Below, one piece after another: positions 1 to 8,605 of a stretch of DNA of 9,836 nt (the first letter of the stretch is position 1; each line of letters opens with the position of its first letter). The stretch lies in the NCBI GenBank assembly GCA_003244035.1, contig QHBV01000258.1:1-9836 (forward strand). The letters are read 5' to 3'. Origin of the DNA: Solirubrobacterales bacterium (GTDB lineage: Bacteria > Actinomycetota > Thermoleophilia > Solirubrobacterales > Solirubrobacteraceae). The translations under genes and the position numbers were made by a program. The notes under the pieces are model-generated. The model was not told the origin of the DNA, did no database searches, and saw nothing but the letters and a program-made list of their open reading frames with translations.

Positions 1-359
1 GCGAAGGTCAACCCGAACGACGAAGGCACGAGCTGATCGGCCGCCGGCGGGCGATCCTCCACCGTCCCCTCCTCCCCCGTATCGGCGGTGATTCCGGCGT
101 CCGCCAGGTCATCCTCGGGCAGCGCGTCGGCGGCGATCGAATCATCGCCGTCCCGCTCCGCACTGCCACCACCGTCGCCCGTCGAGCCAGGCCGCGGGCC
201 GGAGCGCGGCGCGAGCAGCCCGAGCAGATAACGATCGATCGGCGCGTCGTACAGCTCCTCCACCGGACCGCCGATCGGACCGATCAGGTCATCGCGGATC
301 AGCGCCTCGACCTCGTCGCGGAGCTGGCGCGGCGAGCGGGCGATGCGCGACTCAGACAC
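1..359 (-). CDS. drmA: DISARM helicase DrmA, N-terminal fragment (cut by window edge)
   Basis: This is the first 119 codons of a gene that continues past position 1. DrmA is a core DISARM protein: a large helicase that works with DrmB on incoming DNA. I read the frame directly. It starts at GTG (357-359), overlaps the stop of the methyltransferase gene by 8 nt, and has a GGAG Shine-Dalgarno 7 nt upstream at 367-370. Residues 14-50 hold a short helix, then DLIGPIGGP and a YLLGLLAP segment. Residues 112-119 read PSSFGLTF. As I recall, DrmA N-termini carry a similar order of a GP.GGP motif, a YL.G.LAP motif and a PSS.GL.F motif. Between them, residues 53-109 are a Gly/Asp/Glu-rich low-complexity linker. 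The helicase motifs would lie outside the window, so the call rests on these short motifs and on the position after drmD and drmMI. Another DISARM-like helicase is the main alternative. Confidence 0.75.
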   Translation of the reverse strand, partial: MSESRIARSPRQLRDEVEALIRDDLIGPIGGPVEELYDAPIDRYLLGLLAPRSGPRPGSTGDGGGSAERDGDDSIAADALPEDDLADAGITADTGEEGTVEDRPPAADQLVPSSFGLTF

Positions 360-3300
360 CTTCCAGCTCCAAGCTGATCGCCCCGGCCGGCGTGCGCCGG
401 CGGCCACCCCTCGGCTTCGCCCTGCCGTGCAGGCCCTGGCGGACCTCCTGCGCGTAGCGCTCATGGCCCAGCTCCAGCAACCGGTCGAGGATCTCCCGGC
501 GGGCTGGCGGCTCGAGCGGGTCGAGATCGGACCACCCGTAGGCGGCGGCGACCGCGCGATCGAGCGCGACGTGCAGCTCCCGCAGCCGCCCGATGTCGGC
601 GGAGCGCTCCGCCGGGTAGTCGTGGGCGCGGTTGTAGATCTTCGTGAGGCCCTCGCCGCGGTCGAGCATCAGCGCGGTCCGGTGACTATTTAGAGCGCCT
701 CCGGCTTCGCCTACGGCGCTGGTTATGTGGTCCGGTTGGGGGAAGGTTTCGAAGCAGTCCGTGGGGGTGTAGCGGACCCGCGTCTCCAAGGTAGACGCGC
801 GGGCGATCGCCCACCAGCGATGAAAGCCGCTCGAGAGCAGGCCGAAGTGGGCGTCGTCGTCGTAGGCGAACACGCCGAGCGCGTGCGAGTAGACGGACAC
901 GTTGGGGAGAAGCACCGGCATTACCGTCTTGCTGACGAGCGCGATCACGATCACTCGCTCCAGCGGGACGATCGCGCGGTAGAGGTTTAGTCCCCGCTCG
1001 GCGAACTGCCACCACTTCTCGCGATACACCGCCCGGCGCACGTTCGCCCGAACGGGCTTGACGAGCCGCTCGACGATCGCGAACGGCTCGGGGTAGTCGC
1101 GCGCCCGCTCGATCGGCCAGCCGCGAAAGTCGATCACCCAGCGCGCCGGCGAGCAGTCCGGGCGGGAGTTGAGGTCCTCACCGTTCAGGTACGGGCGGAC
1201 GACGTCGGCGTTGCGGGAGTCAGCCGTGAGCATCGCGTCGGCTTCTTCTGGGGTCAGTACGAATCCCATCCCATTGACGAGCGAGCCGATGAACGACTGC
1301 CCCGCGTTCGCCGCCAGCCGGTGCACGGCCCCGCCGACGCGGCCGCTGATAGTCAGCGCCGAGGTGATCCCGGTGACCGCGACCCGGTCGAGCGTCCGGT
1401 CGCCGGCCCAGCCGTCGCGACGCCCCCACACGGTGGCCATCTCGAGGTTCGCGCCGCCGGGCCAGGGCTCGCTGGCGATCGCGCGGTGGACCGACCAGCC
1501 GCCTGCGGCGAGCTGATCGAGGCCAACCTCGCGCGTGTCGCCCTGGGCGATCGTGTTGGTGGCGATCAGCCCGAAGCCGCCGCTGGGGCGCAGCAGCCGC
1601 GCCGCGCGGAGATAGAAGTACGCGACGAGATCGGCGCTGCCCCGGACGCCGCCCGCGAGCCAGTGGAAAAGGTAGTCGCGGTACTGGCTCCCGATCGCCC
1701 CGCTGATCTTCTTGCCCCCCTGAAACGGCGGATTCCCGACGATCGCGTCGAACCCGCCCTGCGCCCGCACTTCGGGGAACTCGAGCGCCCAGTGGAACGG
1801 GTCGCGGTCGGCCCAGACGACCTCGCGGACCTCGCCGACCGCGCGCCGGCGCTCGACGAGCCAGTCGTCGGCGAGCGCTCGCAGCCGCGTGCGAGCCACC
1901 AGTCGATCGGTCTCCGCCGCGTCGGGGTCGACCATCGTCCGCACGCTCCCGGCGACCTCGGCCCATCCGAGCGGGTCGCAGTCATCGAGCTGGGCCAGCG
2001 CCGCGCCGACGACCAGGTCGCCGAGCAGCCGCGCGTCGCCGAGCGCCGCGTCGGCTTGGTCGAGCATCGTGGCCTTGCGCTCGGCGTCGGGGATGTCGCG
2101 CACGACGAACGCCTCGAGCTCACGCCGCAGCTCGAGCGCCCGGTCGACGGCGGCTTCGATCTCGCCGAACCCGAGCTCGAAGCTCGCCTGCCGGTGCCAT
2201 CCGGGGTCGAGGTGCGCGACGCGGAGCTGCTGCAGCTGGGTGATTCCGAGCAGCGAGTCGCCGGCGCGCAGGGCGTGGTCGACGAAGGAGAACGGGCGGT
2301 CCTTGGCGAGCGTGATCAGCCACAGCGAGAGCTTGGCCATCTCGACCGCCATGGGGTTCTTGTCGACGCCGTAGAGGCAGCGCTCGGCGACGAGGCGGTG
2401 CGCAAGTGCCTGACGCTCGATCGGGTCGGCGGGTAGCGAATCGCGCAGAGCCGCCGGCGGGGCGGCGATGTCGAGTCCGATCGGCGTGTCCTCGGCCGAC
2501 CAGGCTTCCTGCAGCCGAGCGGCGAGGTAGCGGCAGGCGGCGACGAGGAACGCGCCGGAGCCCATCGCGATGTCGGCGATCCTCAGGTCGAGCAGCTCAC
2601 GGGCGCTCCTCAGCTTCCACTGGGCGGGGTCGCGCTCCTGGGCGGGACCGGGGTGGTAGACGACCGGGTCGAGCGCGTGGCGGACGACCTCCTCGGCGAG
2701 CTGGCGGGGGGTGTAGTAGGTGCCCGAGGAGCGCCGGTCGAGGGTCTGGGTGACGAACAGCGACCCGGGCAGGAACACGAGCGGGTCGCCACGGAGGTCC
2801 GCGCGCAGCAGCGCGTGGTACGGCGCGACGCGACCCAGTAGCGCGTCGTCGCCCGCGCACGCGGCGCGCAGCCGCGAGCGCTGCTCCTCGCTCAGCTCGA
2901 TGTCGAGCGCTTTGCGGATCGCGGTGGCGGAGCGGCCGGTCTGCCTGGCGAGGCGCTCGACGAGCGTGTCCCGGCCGCCGGCGGCCCAACCGTCGAGGCG
3001 GGCGAGCGTCAGCTCCGGCTCGTGCCTGCCGCCGAGGCCCAGGGCGGTGTCGGTGAGTCGGACGGCGGTGTGGTCGAGCAGGCCCTCGTAGACGTGGCCG
3101 ATCTGCTCGACGTCGAGCGCGCGGTAGGACAGCAGCACCCGCGCGCCGCCCTGCGCCAGCGTCCCGAGCGCGTCGAGCAGGTGCAGCATCGTGCGATCGT
3201 CGACCGGCAGCGGGTCCGCGGCGACCTCGCGCCAGCTGCTCTTCGGCGGGCGGCCTTCGAGGAACGGGTAGCGGTCGGGATGAAACAGGCCGCCGCCGTA

Positions 3301-4374
3301 GGCGGGCAGGCGCAGCGCGTCGTGCTCGATCCCGGAGTGCACGGCGCGAAACAGCGCCAGGATCCGGTGCCACGCGGCGGTCGAGCGCTCGAGCGGATCC
3401 TCGCCGTCGCGGTCGGCGCGCTCCTGCAACTGCGCGCGCAGCGTGCTCGCGGCGAGCGTCTCGGCGTAGCGCGGAACGTCGATCGGCAACAGGCGCCGCT
3501 CCTCGGCGACGAACAGGAACACCAGGCGCATCATCACCGTGACCGCGCCGCGGTACACCTCGGCACTCTCCAGGTGCTGGAGCAGCTCGCCGTGGCGGTC
3601 GCGGTCCTCGCGGTCGAGGGTGGCGATCAGCAGCTCGACGGCGCGGCGGACCTGGGCGCCGAGCTGGTCGGCGACCTCCTGCTGGCGTCCGGCGCTCTCC
3701 CGCAGGAGAGCGCCGAGCCCCTCTGCCTCGGACAGGTTGAAGAACCGCTTGGCGCCGAGCAGCGTCACGAACGCGCGCAGCGTGATCGGCTCCTCGAGCC
3801 ACAGCTCGCTGCGCCACGTGCACGTGCCGGTGCTCTCCCCCTCACGCGCCCACACCAGCGTCCAGCGGCCCCCGTCGGTGACCAGCGCGAGCGGGACACC
3901 CGAGGCGCGGGCGAGCGCCGCCGCGCGGTCGATCGGGCTCGCGGCCCACGACTGCCCGGGGATCGGGCGATCGAGCGCCGTCCTCGCCGCCACGCGGTGC
4001 ACGAGCAGCACCGCCGGCGCCCCGTCGCGAGTGCGGTCGCGCACGACGTAGGACGGGCGCAGCGTCACCGCTTGCTCGGAGACGTGGTGGAGCGGGTCGG
4101 CGTCGGTCGCCTCGCAGACGGCACCGCGGAGCTCGAGCAGCTCCTGGAGCACCCAGCGGATGAACCGCGGTTGCAATCCCGGTTCCTGGCGCCACTCGGC
4201 GTAGGCGACGCGCAGATCGGGCAGGCACCCCGGCGCCGCGTCGAGGCCGTCGGGGAGCGCGCGCTTCAGTGCCGGGACGGTCAGGAACGGCCCGCTCGTC
4301 TCGACGAGCGAGAGCCACTCGGCGTGGTGATCCTCGATCCGCGGACGGGCGCGTGGCCTTGAGCGAGCGATCAC
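352..4374 (-). CDS. drmMI: Class 1 DISARM N6-adenine DNA methyltransferase DrmMI
   Basis: This is a 1340-aa protein of the Eco57I/PglX-like group of large adenine-N6 methyltransferases. It transfers a methyl group from S-adenosylmethionine to adenine in a target motif and so marks self DNA. Residues 1-210 form an N-terminal region with a VTDGGRWTLVW strand pair, typical of these enzymes. I see no nuclease ExK pair there, so cleavage is not expected from this protein. Residues 549-558 (SGTYYTPRQL) are motif X, 601-610 (DIAMGSGAFL) are the SAM-binding motif I, 668-686 (YGVDKNPMAVEMAKLSLWL) are the following motif, and 880-884 (GNPPF) are catalytic motif IV. Residues about 1000-1215 look like a target-recognition domain, ending in a RYTPTDCFETFPQP segment shared with type IIL/PglX enzymes. 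The start is GTG at 4372-4374, overlapping the drmD stop by 4 nt (GTGA), with a weak GAAGG upstream. The DrmMI name rather than PglX or a solo type IIL enzyme rests on the neighbouring SNF2 helicase and drmA. Confidence 0.9.
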   Translation of the reverse strand: MIARSRPRARPRIEDHHAEWLSLVETSGPFLTVPALKRALPDGLDAAPGCLPDLRVAYAEWRQEPGLQPRFIRWVLQELLELRGAVCEATDADPLHHVSEQAVTLRPSYVVRDRTRDGAPAVLLVHRVAARTALDRPIPGQSWAASPIDRAAALARASGVPLALVTDGGRWTLVWAREGESTGTCTWRSELWLEEPITLRAFVTLLGAKRFFNLSEAEGLGALLRESAGRQQEVADQLGAQVRRAVELLIATLDREDRDRHGELLQHLESAEVYRGAVTVMMRLVFLFVAEERRLLPIDVPRYAETLAASTLRAQLQERADRDGEDPLERSTAAWHRILALFRAVHSGIEHDALRLPAYGGGLFHPDRYPFLEGRPPKSSWREVAADPLPVDDRTMLHLLDALGTLAQGGARVLLSYRALDVEQIGHVYEGLLDHTAVRLTDTALGLGGRHEPELTLARLDGWAAGGRDTLVERLARQTGRSATAIRKALDIELSEEQRSRLRAACAGDDALLGRVAPYHALLRADLRGDPLVFLPGSLFVTQTLDRRSSGTYYTPRQLAEEVVRHALDPVVYHPGPAQERDPAQWKLRSARELLDLRIADIAMGSGAFLVAACRYLAARLQEAWSAEDTPIGLDIAAPPAALRDSLPADPIERQALAHRLVAERCLYGVDKNPMAVEMAKLSLWLITLAKDRPFSFVDHALRAGDSLLGITQLQQLRVAHLDPGWHRQASFELGFGEIEAAVDRALELRRELEAFVVRDIPDAERKATMLDQADAALGDARLLGDLVVGAALAQLDDCDPLGWAEVAGSVRTMVDPDAAETDRLVARTRLRALADDWLVERRRAVGEVREVVWADRDPFHWALEFPEVRAQGGFDAIVGNPPFQGGKKISGAIGSQYRDYLFHWLAGGVRGSADLVAYFYLRAARLLRPSGGFGLIATNTIAQGDTREVGLDQLAAGGWSVHRAIASEPWPGGANLEMATVWGRRDGWAGDRTLDRVAVTGITSALTISGRVGGAVHRLAANAGQSFIGSLVNGMGFVLTPEEADAMLTADSRNADVVRPYLNGEDLNSRPDCSPARWVIDFRGWPIERARDYPEPFAIVERLVKPVRANVRRAVYREKWWQFAERGLNLYRAIVPLERVIVIALVSKTVMPVLLPNVSVYSHALGVFAYDDDAHFGLLSSGFHRWWAIARASTLETRVRYTPTDCFETFPQPDHITSAVGEAGGALNSHRTALMLDRGEGLTKIYNRAHDYPAERSADIGRLRELHVALDRAVAAAYGWSDLDPLEPPARREILDRLLELGHERYAQEVRQGLHGRAKPRGGRRRTPAGAISLELEGV
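367..370 (-). promoter_or_regulatory. Shine-Dalgarno (GGAG) for drmA inside the end of drmMI
   Basis: GGAG on the minus strand lies 7 nt before the GTG at 357-359, within the last codons of the methyltransferase gene. It supports the 8-nt overlapping GTG start for drmA and re-initiation by terminating ribosomes. Confidence 0.5.
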
Positions 4375-7300
4375 AGCCGCATGCCTTCGGGGACCAGCAG
4401 CGTGACCGCCGCCGGGAACAGGCGGTGGGTCGGGTCGGCGTAGCGGTGGGCAATCGCCGCCTGCTCGGTGGCGATCTCCCCGGGGATCGCGTCCAGCCGT
4501 GCGCGCAAGGACCGCACATCTCGCTCAACCTGACTGCGCTCGCCGGCGTCGAGCTCCAGGCCGGTGATCAGCGCCAGCTGATCACCGTGCTCGCCGAGCG
4601 CCTCGCGGCGGATCGTCGCCGCCAGCTCGCTCAGCGTCGCCTCCACGTTCGCCTGCTCCTCGCGCGCGCGGCCCGCGAGCGTCGCGGTGAGCTGGCGGGC
4701 GCGGTCCCCGGCGCGGGCCTGCAGCGCCGCGCGCAGCGCGTCGGCGCTCGCCTGCAGGGTGGGGATCAGCTGGTCGCGCAGCGTCGCGAGGACCGCCGCG
4801 TCGCGCGCGAGCGCGAGGGCCGCTTGCGTCGCCTCGACACCGAGGCGCTCGGGGCGATCCGTGCCGAAGCGGCCTCGCCCCTCTACGCCCAGGCGCAGGC
4901 CGGCGAAGATCAGCTGCTCGTGCAGGCGGTGACCGCTCCCGCCGGTGATGACCAGGCGCCCGTGGGCGACCGCGACCGGCGCCTCGAGGCTCGCCTGGGC
5001 GTAGCGCACCGTCACGCGGTGCAGGTGATGGCCGGCACCCCACACCTCGGCGCGCAGCAGCGCGAGCGCCATTCGGACCAGCGGATGGCCGAGGTGCGCG
5101 AGCACAACGTCGGTGCGCTCGCGCGCGAGCTCGTGATCGAAGGTGATCGGCCGGCGCTGATCCGGCCGCGCCGGGTGCTCCAGGCCGATGCTCGCGCGCG
5201 ACCAGCTCCCGCTCAACGCCGACACCACCCACGTCCCCGGCTCGCCGCCGGGCTCGAGCGGGGGCTGGCGGGCGAGCGCGAGCGCGGTCGCGACGACGCG
5301 CTGAACGCGGTCGGGGTGCAGGTTCAGCGTCACGCGGCTCTCGTTCAGCTCATCGCGCAGCACCGCCAGGCGCTCGCGCATACGGCGCTCCTGACCCAGC
5401 AGCTCTCGGGACGGCGCCCCGCCGGCAAACCGGGTCTCGTCGAGCGTCGTGCGGCGACCGAGCATCGCCTCCTCGACCTGCGCGGCGATCACCGGACCCG
5501 CGCTGCCGAGGTCCTCGCGGATCTGCGCCACCTTCGTTACCACCCGTGCGAGGAAGTCGAGGTCGCCCTCCAGCGAGCCGTGGGAGGCGGTCTGCCAGCC
5601 CGCGCTGACGCAATGGTGCACGAGCACCTCGGAGGCGGTCTGGCCGTGGCGGTCGATCCGGCCGTTGCGCTGCTCCAACCGATTGGGGTTCCACGGGATC
5701 TCCGCGTGCGCGAGCAGATGGCAGTGGCGCTGCAACGAGATCCCCTCCGACGCCGCGTCGGTTGCGAGCAGCACCCGGACCGGGTAGTCGCCGGGCGGCT
5801 CCTGCCACTGGCTCTTGATCCGTTCGCGGTCCTCCGTCGTGGTCGTCCCGTCGAGCAGCTCGACGCGCGTGCCGGCGATCCCGCGTGCGGCTAAGCGCTC
5901 CTGGAGGTAGCGCTGAGTCGCGCGGTACTCCGAGAAGACGATCACCCGCTCGTCGGTGAACCGCCCTTCCGGCTTGACGTGCTCCTGCACCCAATCAAGC
6001 AGCCGCCGTGTGCGCGCGTCCTCGGTCACCGCCGCGCGCCCAGCCCACCCGATCATCCCCTCCAGCAGCGCCAGCTCCTCGCTCGTGGGGGCGTCGAGCT
6101 CCGCCGCGGCGGCGGCGTCGATCGCCTCGCGCATCGACTCGCCCACGCCATCCTCGGCGGCCTCTGCGTCCAGCGCATTGGCGGCGTCGTCGAACATCAG
6201 CGCCAGCACGGAGGGGGCCGGCGCCTGCGGGCGATGGCGACCGCCGAGCAGCGTCGCGCGGTGGACCTCGAGCGTGCGCAGGAACGCCGCGGGGGAGGAG
6301 AACAACCGCTTCTTCAGCAGCGTCACCACGAAGTCAGCCGCGATCGCGCCCGACGGATCGCTGCCCAGGCGCCGTGCGCGGGCGGCCCCGTAGGCGACCA
6401 GGTCCGCGTGCACGCGGCGCTCGCTGTCGGGATGCTCCACCTCGAGCATCACCACCGTGCGGCGCGGGAACCGCGGGCGGCCGTCCTCGTCGAGGAGATC
6501 CTGCTTCAACCGCCGGACCGTGACCTCGCGCGTGGCCTCCCGCGTCGGCTTGATCCCGCGCGCGAAGCGATGCGGATCGAGCAGCTCGAGCAGCGCGGCG
6601 AACGAGTTGTCATAGCCGTTGTGCGGTGTTGCGGACAGAAACAGGCGATGCTCGCAGTGCGGCGCCAGCGTCCGGATCGCGGCCGTGCGCAAAGTGTCCC
6701 GTGCATACCGCCCCCCAGCACCAGCGGGCGCGCAGTTGTGCACCTCATCGACGATCAGCACGTCGTAGCGGCGCGGGATCTGAGGATGGGACGGCAGCGC
6801 CTCGGCCAGCAACCGCATCCCCAGCTCGGCCTTCAGCCAGTCGATCGAGACGATCAACCGCGGGAAGTGCGCGAACGGGTTCGCGCCCACCCCCCGCGAG
6901 CGGCGCAGCGCCCCGAGCAGCTCCCGGTCGACGATCCGGAACTCCAGCCCGAACTTCTCCCGCAGCTCATCGCGCCACTGCAACTGAAGCGACGCCGGGC
7001 AGACCACCAGCGCGCTCCGCGCGCGATGGCGCAACAACAGCTCCTGCACCACCAACCCCGCCTCGATCGTCTTGCCCAGCCCGACATCATCGGCGATCAA
7101 CAGCGTCGTGCGCGGCATCCGCAGAGCCCGGACCAGCGGCTCGAGCTGATAATCCTCAATCGTGATCCCGCTGCGAAACGGCGCCTGCAACGAACGACGA
7201 TCCGCGCTCGTCACCGCACCCCAACGCACCGCATCCAAGAACGCATCCAGCTCCACCGGATCATCGACGCCACCGGAGGCAATCGCCGGCAGCTCCCCCC

Positions 7301-7535
7301 GCTCGATCACCGCCGTCCCCGGCTCGATCTGCCACACCACCTCGAGCTCCTCGCCGGTCGCGTCATCCTCCACCGACACCAGCGAGACCAGGTGCTGGAC
7401 CGGGCGCCCGTCCAGCGACGCCTGCGAATCCCGGGCGACGTCGCCGACGACCCAGGTGCGGCCACGGACGCGCGCGAGCTGCCCGGTCGCGGGCGCCTCA
7501 GGCGGCGCGGTGGGCACGCGCTCCACGACCGTCAT
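4371..7535 (-). CDS. drmD: Class 1 DISARM SNF2-family helicase DrmD
   Basis: This 1054-aa superfamily-2 SNF2/RapA-like ATPase defines class 1 DISARM. It presumably translocates on DNA alongside DrmA/DrmB. Residues about 18-80 form a small N-terminal domain (ARVRGRTWVVGDV, then EELEVVWQIEPG) that I associate with DrmD. The helicase motifs are complete: motif I at 149-156 (DDVGLGKT), motif Ia near 177-188 (VVCPASLQLQW), DEVH at 263-266, SATPHNG at 301-307, motif IV near 531-537 (VIVFSEY), motif V at 591-600 (ATDAASEGIS), and motif VI at 614-632 (PWNPNRLEQRNGRIDRHGQ). Residues about 905-1025 are Ala/Arg/Glu-rich and probably coiled coil. The ATG at 7533-7535 is the most upstream possible start because an in-frame TGA lies at 7548-7550. 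There is no Shine-Dalgarno; the bases before it are pyrimidine-rich. GTG at codon 7, preceded by GGAG 3 nt away, is a weaker alternative. The gene overlaps drmMI by 4 nt and follows the second ATPase gene after 44 bp. Confidence 0.92.
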   Translation of the reverse strand: MTVVERVPTAPPEAPATGQLARVRGRTWVVGDVARDSQASLDGRPVQHLVSLVSVEDDATGEELEVVWQIEPGTAVIERGELPAIASGGVDDPVELDAFLDAVRWGAVTSADRRSLQAPFRSGITIEDYQLEPLVRALRMPRTTLLIADDVGLGKTIEAGLVVQELLLRHRARSALVVCPASLQLQWRDELREKFGLEFRIVDRELLGALRRSRGVGANPFAHFPRLIVSIDWLKAELGMRLLAEALPSHPQIPRRYDVLIVDEVHNCAPAGAGGRYARDTLRTAAIRTLAPHCEHRLFLSATPHNGYDNSFAALLELLDPHRFARGIKPTREATREVTVRRLKQDLLDEDGRPRFPRRTVVMLEVEHPDSERRVHADLVAYGAARARRLGSDPSGAIAADFVVTLLKKRLFSSPAAFLRTLEVHRATLLGGRHRPQAPAPSVLALMFDDAANALDAEAAEDGVGESMREAIDAAAAAELDAPTSEELALLEGMIGWAGRAAVTEDARTRRLLDWVQEHVKPEGRFTDERVIVFSEYRATQRYLQERLAARGIAGTRVELLDGTTTTEDRERIKSQWQEPPGDYPVRVLLATDAASEGISLQRHCHLLAHAEIPWNPNRLEQRNGRIDRHGQTASEVLVHHCVSAGWQTASHGSLEGDLDFLARVVTKVAQIREDLGSAGPVIAAQVEEAMLGRRTTLDETRFAGGAPSRELLGQERRMRERLAVLRDELNESRVTLNLHPDRVQRVVATALALARQPPLEPGGEPGTWVVSALSGSWSRASIGLEHPARPDQRRPITFDHELARERTDVVLAHLGHPLVRMALALLRAEVWGAGHHLHRVTVRYAQASLEAPVAVAHGRLVITGGSGHRLHEQLIFAGLRLGVEGRGRFGTDRPERLGVEATQAALALARDAAVLATLRDQLIPTLQASADALRAALQARAGDRARQLTATLAGRAREEQANVEATLSELAATIRREALGEHGDQLALITGLELDAGERSQVERDVRSLRARLDAIPGEIATEQAAIAHRYADPTHRLFPAAVTLLVPEGMRL

Positions 7536-7579
7536 ACGGGGAGGGGGTCAGATGTGAGCATCGTCAAAGCTGGTGATGT
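7536..7579 (-). other. 44-bp intergenic gap between ATPase gene and drmD
   Basis: This is the only non-overlapping junction inside the apparent operon. On the coding strand it holds a TTGACG hexamer (7562-7567) and, right before the drmD start, a CCCCCTCCCC tract (7538-7547). I find no convincing -10 box at the right spacing, no Shine-Dalgarno and no hairpin. It could mark a weak internal promoter or a join between two independently acquired modules. Confidence 0.4.
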
Positions 7580-8605
7580 TCAGCCGGTTGGACGAGCGAC
7601 CTGGATGCCATGGCGAATGTGCGGGAACGTCAGCAGCTCGGCCTGCTCGTCGACGGCGTGATCGAGCGCGAACTGCAGGACGGCGAGGATCTGGCGCAGA
7701 TTGCCACCCGATTCGTCGTAGACGCTGACCAGCGCGGTCACGGCTTGATCGTCGATTACCTCCTCTACGGCCACTCCGTCGAGCTCCGCGCGGTGCAGCC
7801 GATGAGACACGATACGCCGCAGGGCGTGGCCCGCCTCGCTGAGCAGCGGGATCGCGATCTCCCGTCCTTCTTGGCGCAGGCGGTCGTACATCGCGCCTCG
7901 ATGGTGCTCCTGAACCGCGACGATCATCGGCGCGTCGAGCTCGCGGGCGAGCACCAGCACGGCGGCGAGGAACCGCTCGGCCTGCTCGCCGGGCCCGCCG
8001 GCCATCGCGTCGGTGTCCTCGAGCACCAACACGAGATGCTTCTCACGCGCAACGAACACCGACACGAGCCGATCGAGGCCGTGCAGCCGATCCACAGGCA
8101 GATCTTCGCGCTCATACTCCTGATGCAGTGCGCCGAGATCGAGGGTCAGCGCGGCGGGAATCATCGCTCCGCCAAGCCTCGCGCCACTTACCAGTGCGCC
8201 CGCCGGACGAGTCGAGACACGATCGGCTGCGGTGGCCGACAGGTCGGTGCGCTGCTCGTCGGTGAGATCGGCCGTGGCGCGCACAGCGGCAACGATCATC
8301 GTCCCAGCCAGAACCTTGACGTCGCCGGGATCCTCGAGCGCGGCGACCGGGACCCGCAACGCAACATGGCTCTCGGGCAGGTGGTGACACGCCCATGAGA
8401 TCAGGGAGGTCTTGCCACTGCCCGTCGCGCCGAAGATGAGCGAAACGCCCTCAGGGCCGGTCACCCGGTTGATCAGCAGCCGCTCGTATCGGTCCCGGCC
8501 GGTGAGCTCGTCAAAGGGGACATGATCGCCGGCCAGCACATCGAACCGGCTGGTGGGACGGAAGGCATCCTGCGCAGCGAGGGCGAGTAGGTGCTTGGCG
8601 CTCAT
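7580..8605 (-). CDS. AAA+-type P-loop ATPase of unknown function, DISARM-linked
   Basis: This is a 341-aa predicted cytoplasmic ATPase with no recognised family name. Residues 59-67 (GATGSGKTS) are Walker A, 191-199 (LVLVLEDTD) are Walker B with an acidic pair, 226-233 (PMIVAVQE) look like sensor 1, and 299-307 (SGGNLRQIL) look like the sensor-2/lid helix. The order matches Orc1/Cdc6- or AAA_16/STAND-type ATPases. The N-terminal 50 residues (DAFRPTSRFDVLAG and LTGRDRYERLL) resemble the recognition segment that precedes the P-loop in that group. I see no membrane segment, nuclease or obvious DNA-binding domain. It starts at ATG 8603-8605, sharing ATGA with the stop of the upstream ATPase and lacking its own Shine-Dalgarno, so translation is probably coupled and the two proteins probably made in matched amounts. 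A hetero-oligomeric partner of the upstream ATPase is my inference. Confidence 0.8.
   Translation of the reverse strand: MSAKHLLALAAQDAFRPTSRFDVLAGDHVPFDELTGRDRYERLLINRVTGPEGVSLIFGATGSGKTSLISWACHHLPESHVALRVPVAALEDPGDVKVLAGTMIVAAVRATADLTDEQRTDLSATAADRVSTRPAGALVSGARLGGAMIPAALTLDLGALHQEYEREDLPVDRLHGLDRLVSVFVAREKHLVLVLEDTDAMAGGPGEQAERFLAAVLVLARELDAPMIVAVQEHHRGAMYDRLRQEGREIAIPLLSEAGHALRRIVSHRLHRAELDGVAVEEVIDDQAVTALVSVYDESGGNLRQILAVLQFALDHAVDEQAELLTFPHIRHGIQVARPTG

Noticed and set aside
1321..2436. Plus-strand open frame of 371 codons opposite the methyltransferase core
   Set aside because: It lies opposite catalytic motif IV and its surroundings, so it is a GC-driven shadow.
3022..4362. Plus-strand open frame of 446 codons opposite drmMI
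   Set aside because: Antisense shadow of the methyltransferase N-terminal half, with no recognisable domain.
4269..5894. Plus-strand open frame of 541 codons opposite drmD and drmMI
   Set aside because: Same reason: low-complexity composition, no motif, and fully antisense across a gene junction.
352..7535. BREX (PglX plus helicase) as the identity of the locus
   Set aside because: The methyltransferase is PglX-like, but no PglZ or BrxC is seen, and the SNF2 helicase followed by the methyltransferase and a DrmA-like start matches class 1 DISARM.
7562..7567. TTGACG as the -35 of a drmD promoter
   Set aside because: At a 16-18 nt spacing the sequence is a C-rich tract with no TAnnnT, so the promoter is not supported.
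5979..7661. Long plus-strand open frame (560 codons) opposite drmD
   Set aside because: It is antisense to well-supported helicase motifs, is Arg/Ala/Pro/Gln-rich and shows no domain. Such frames are common opposite GC-rich genes.
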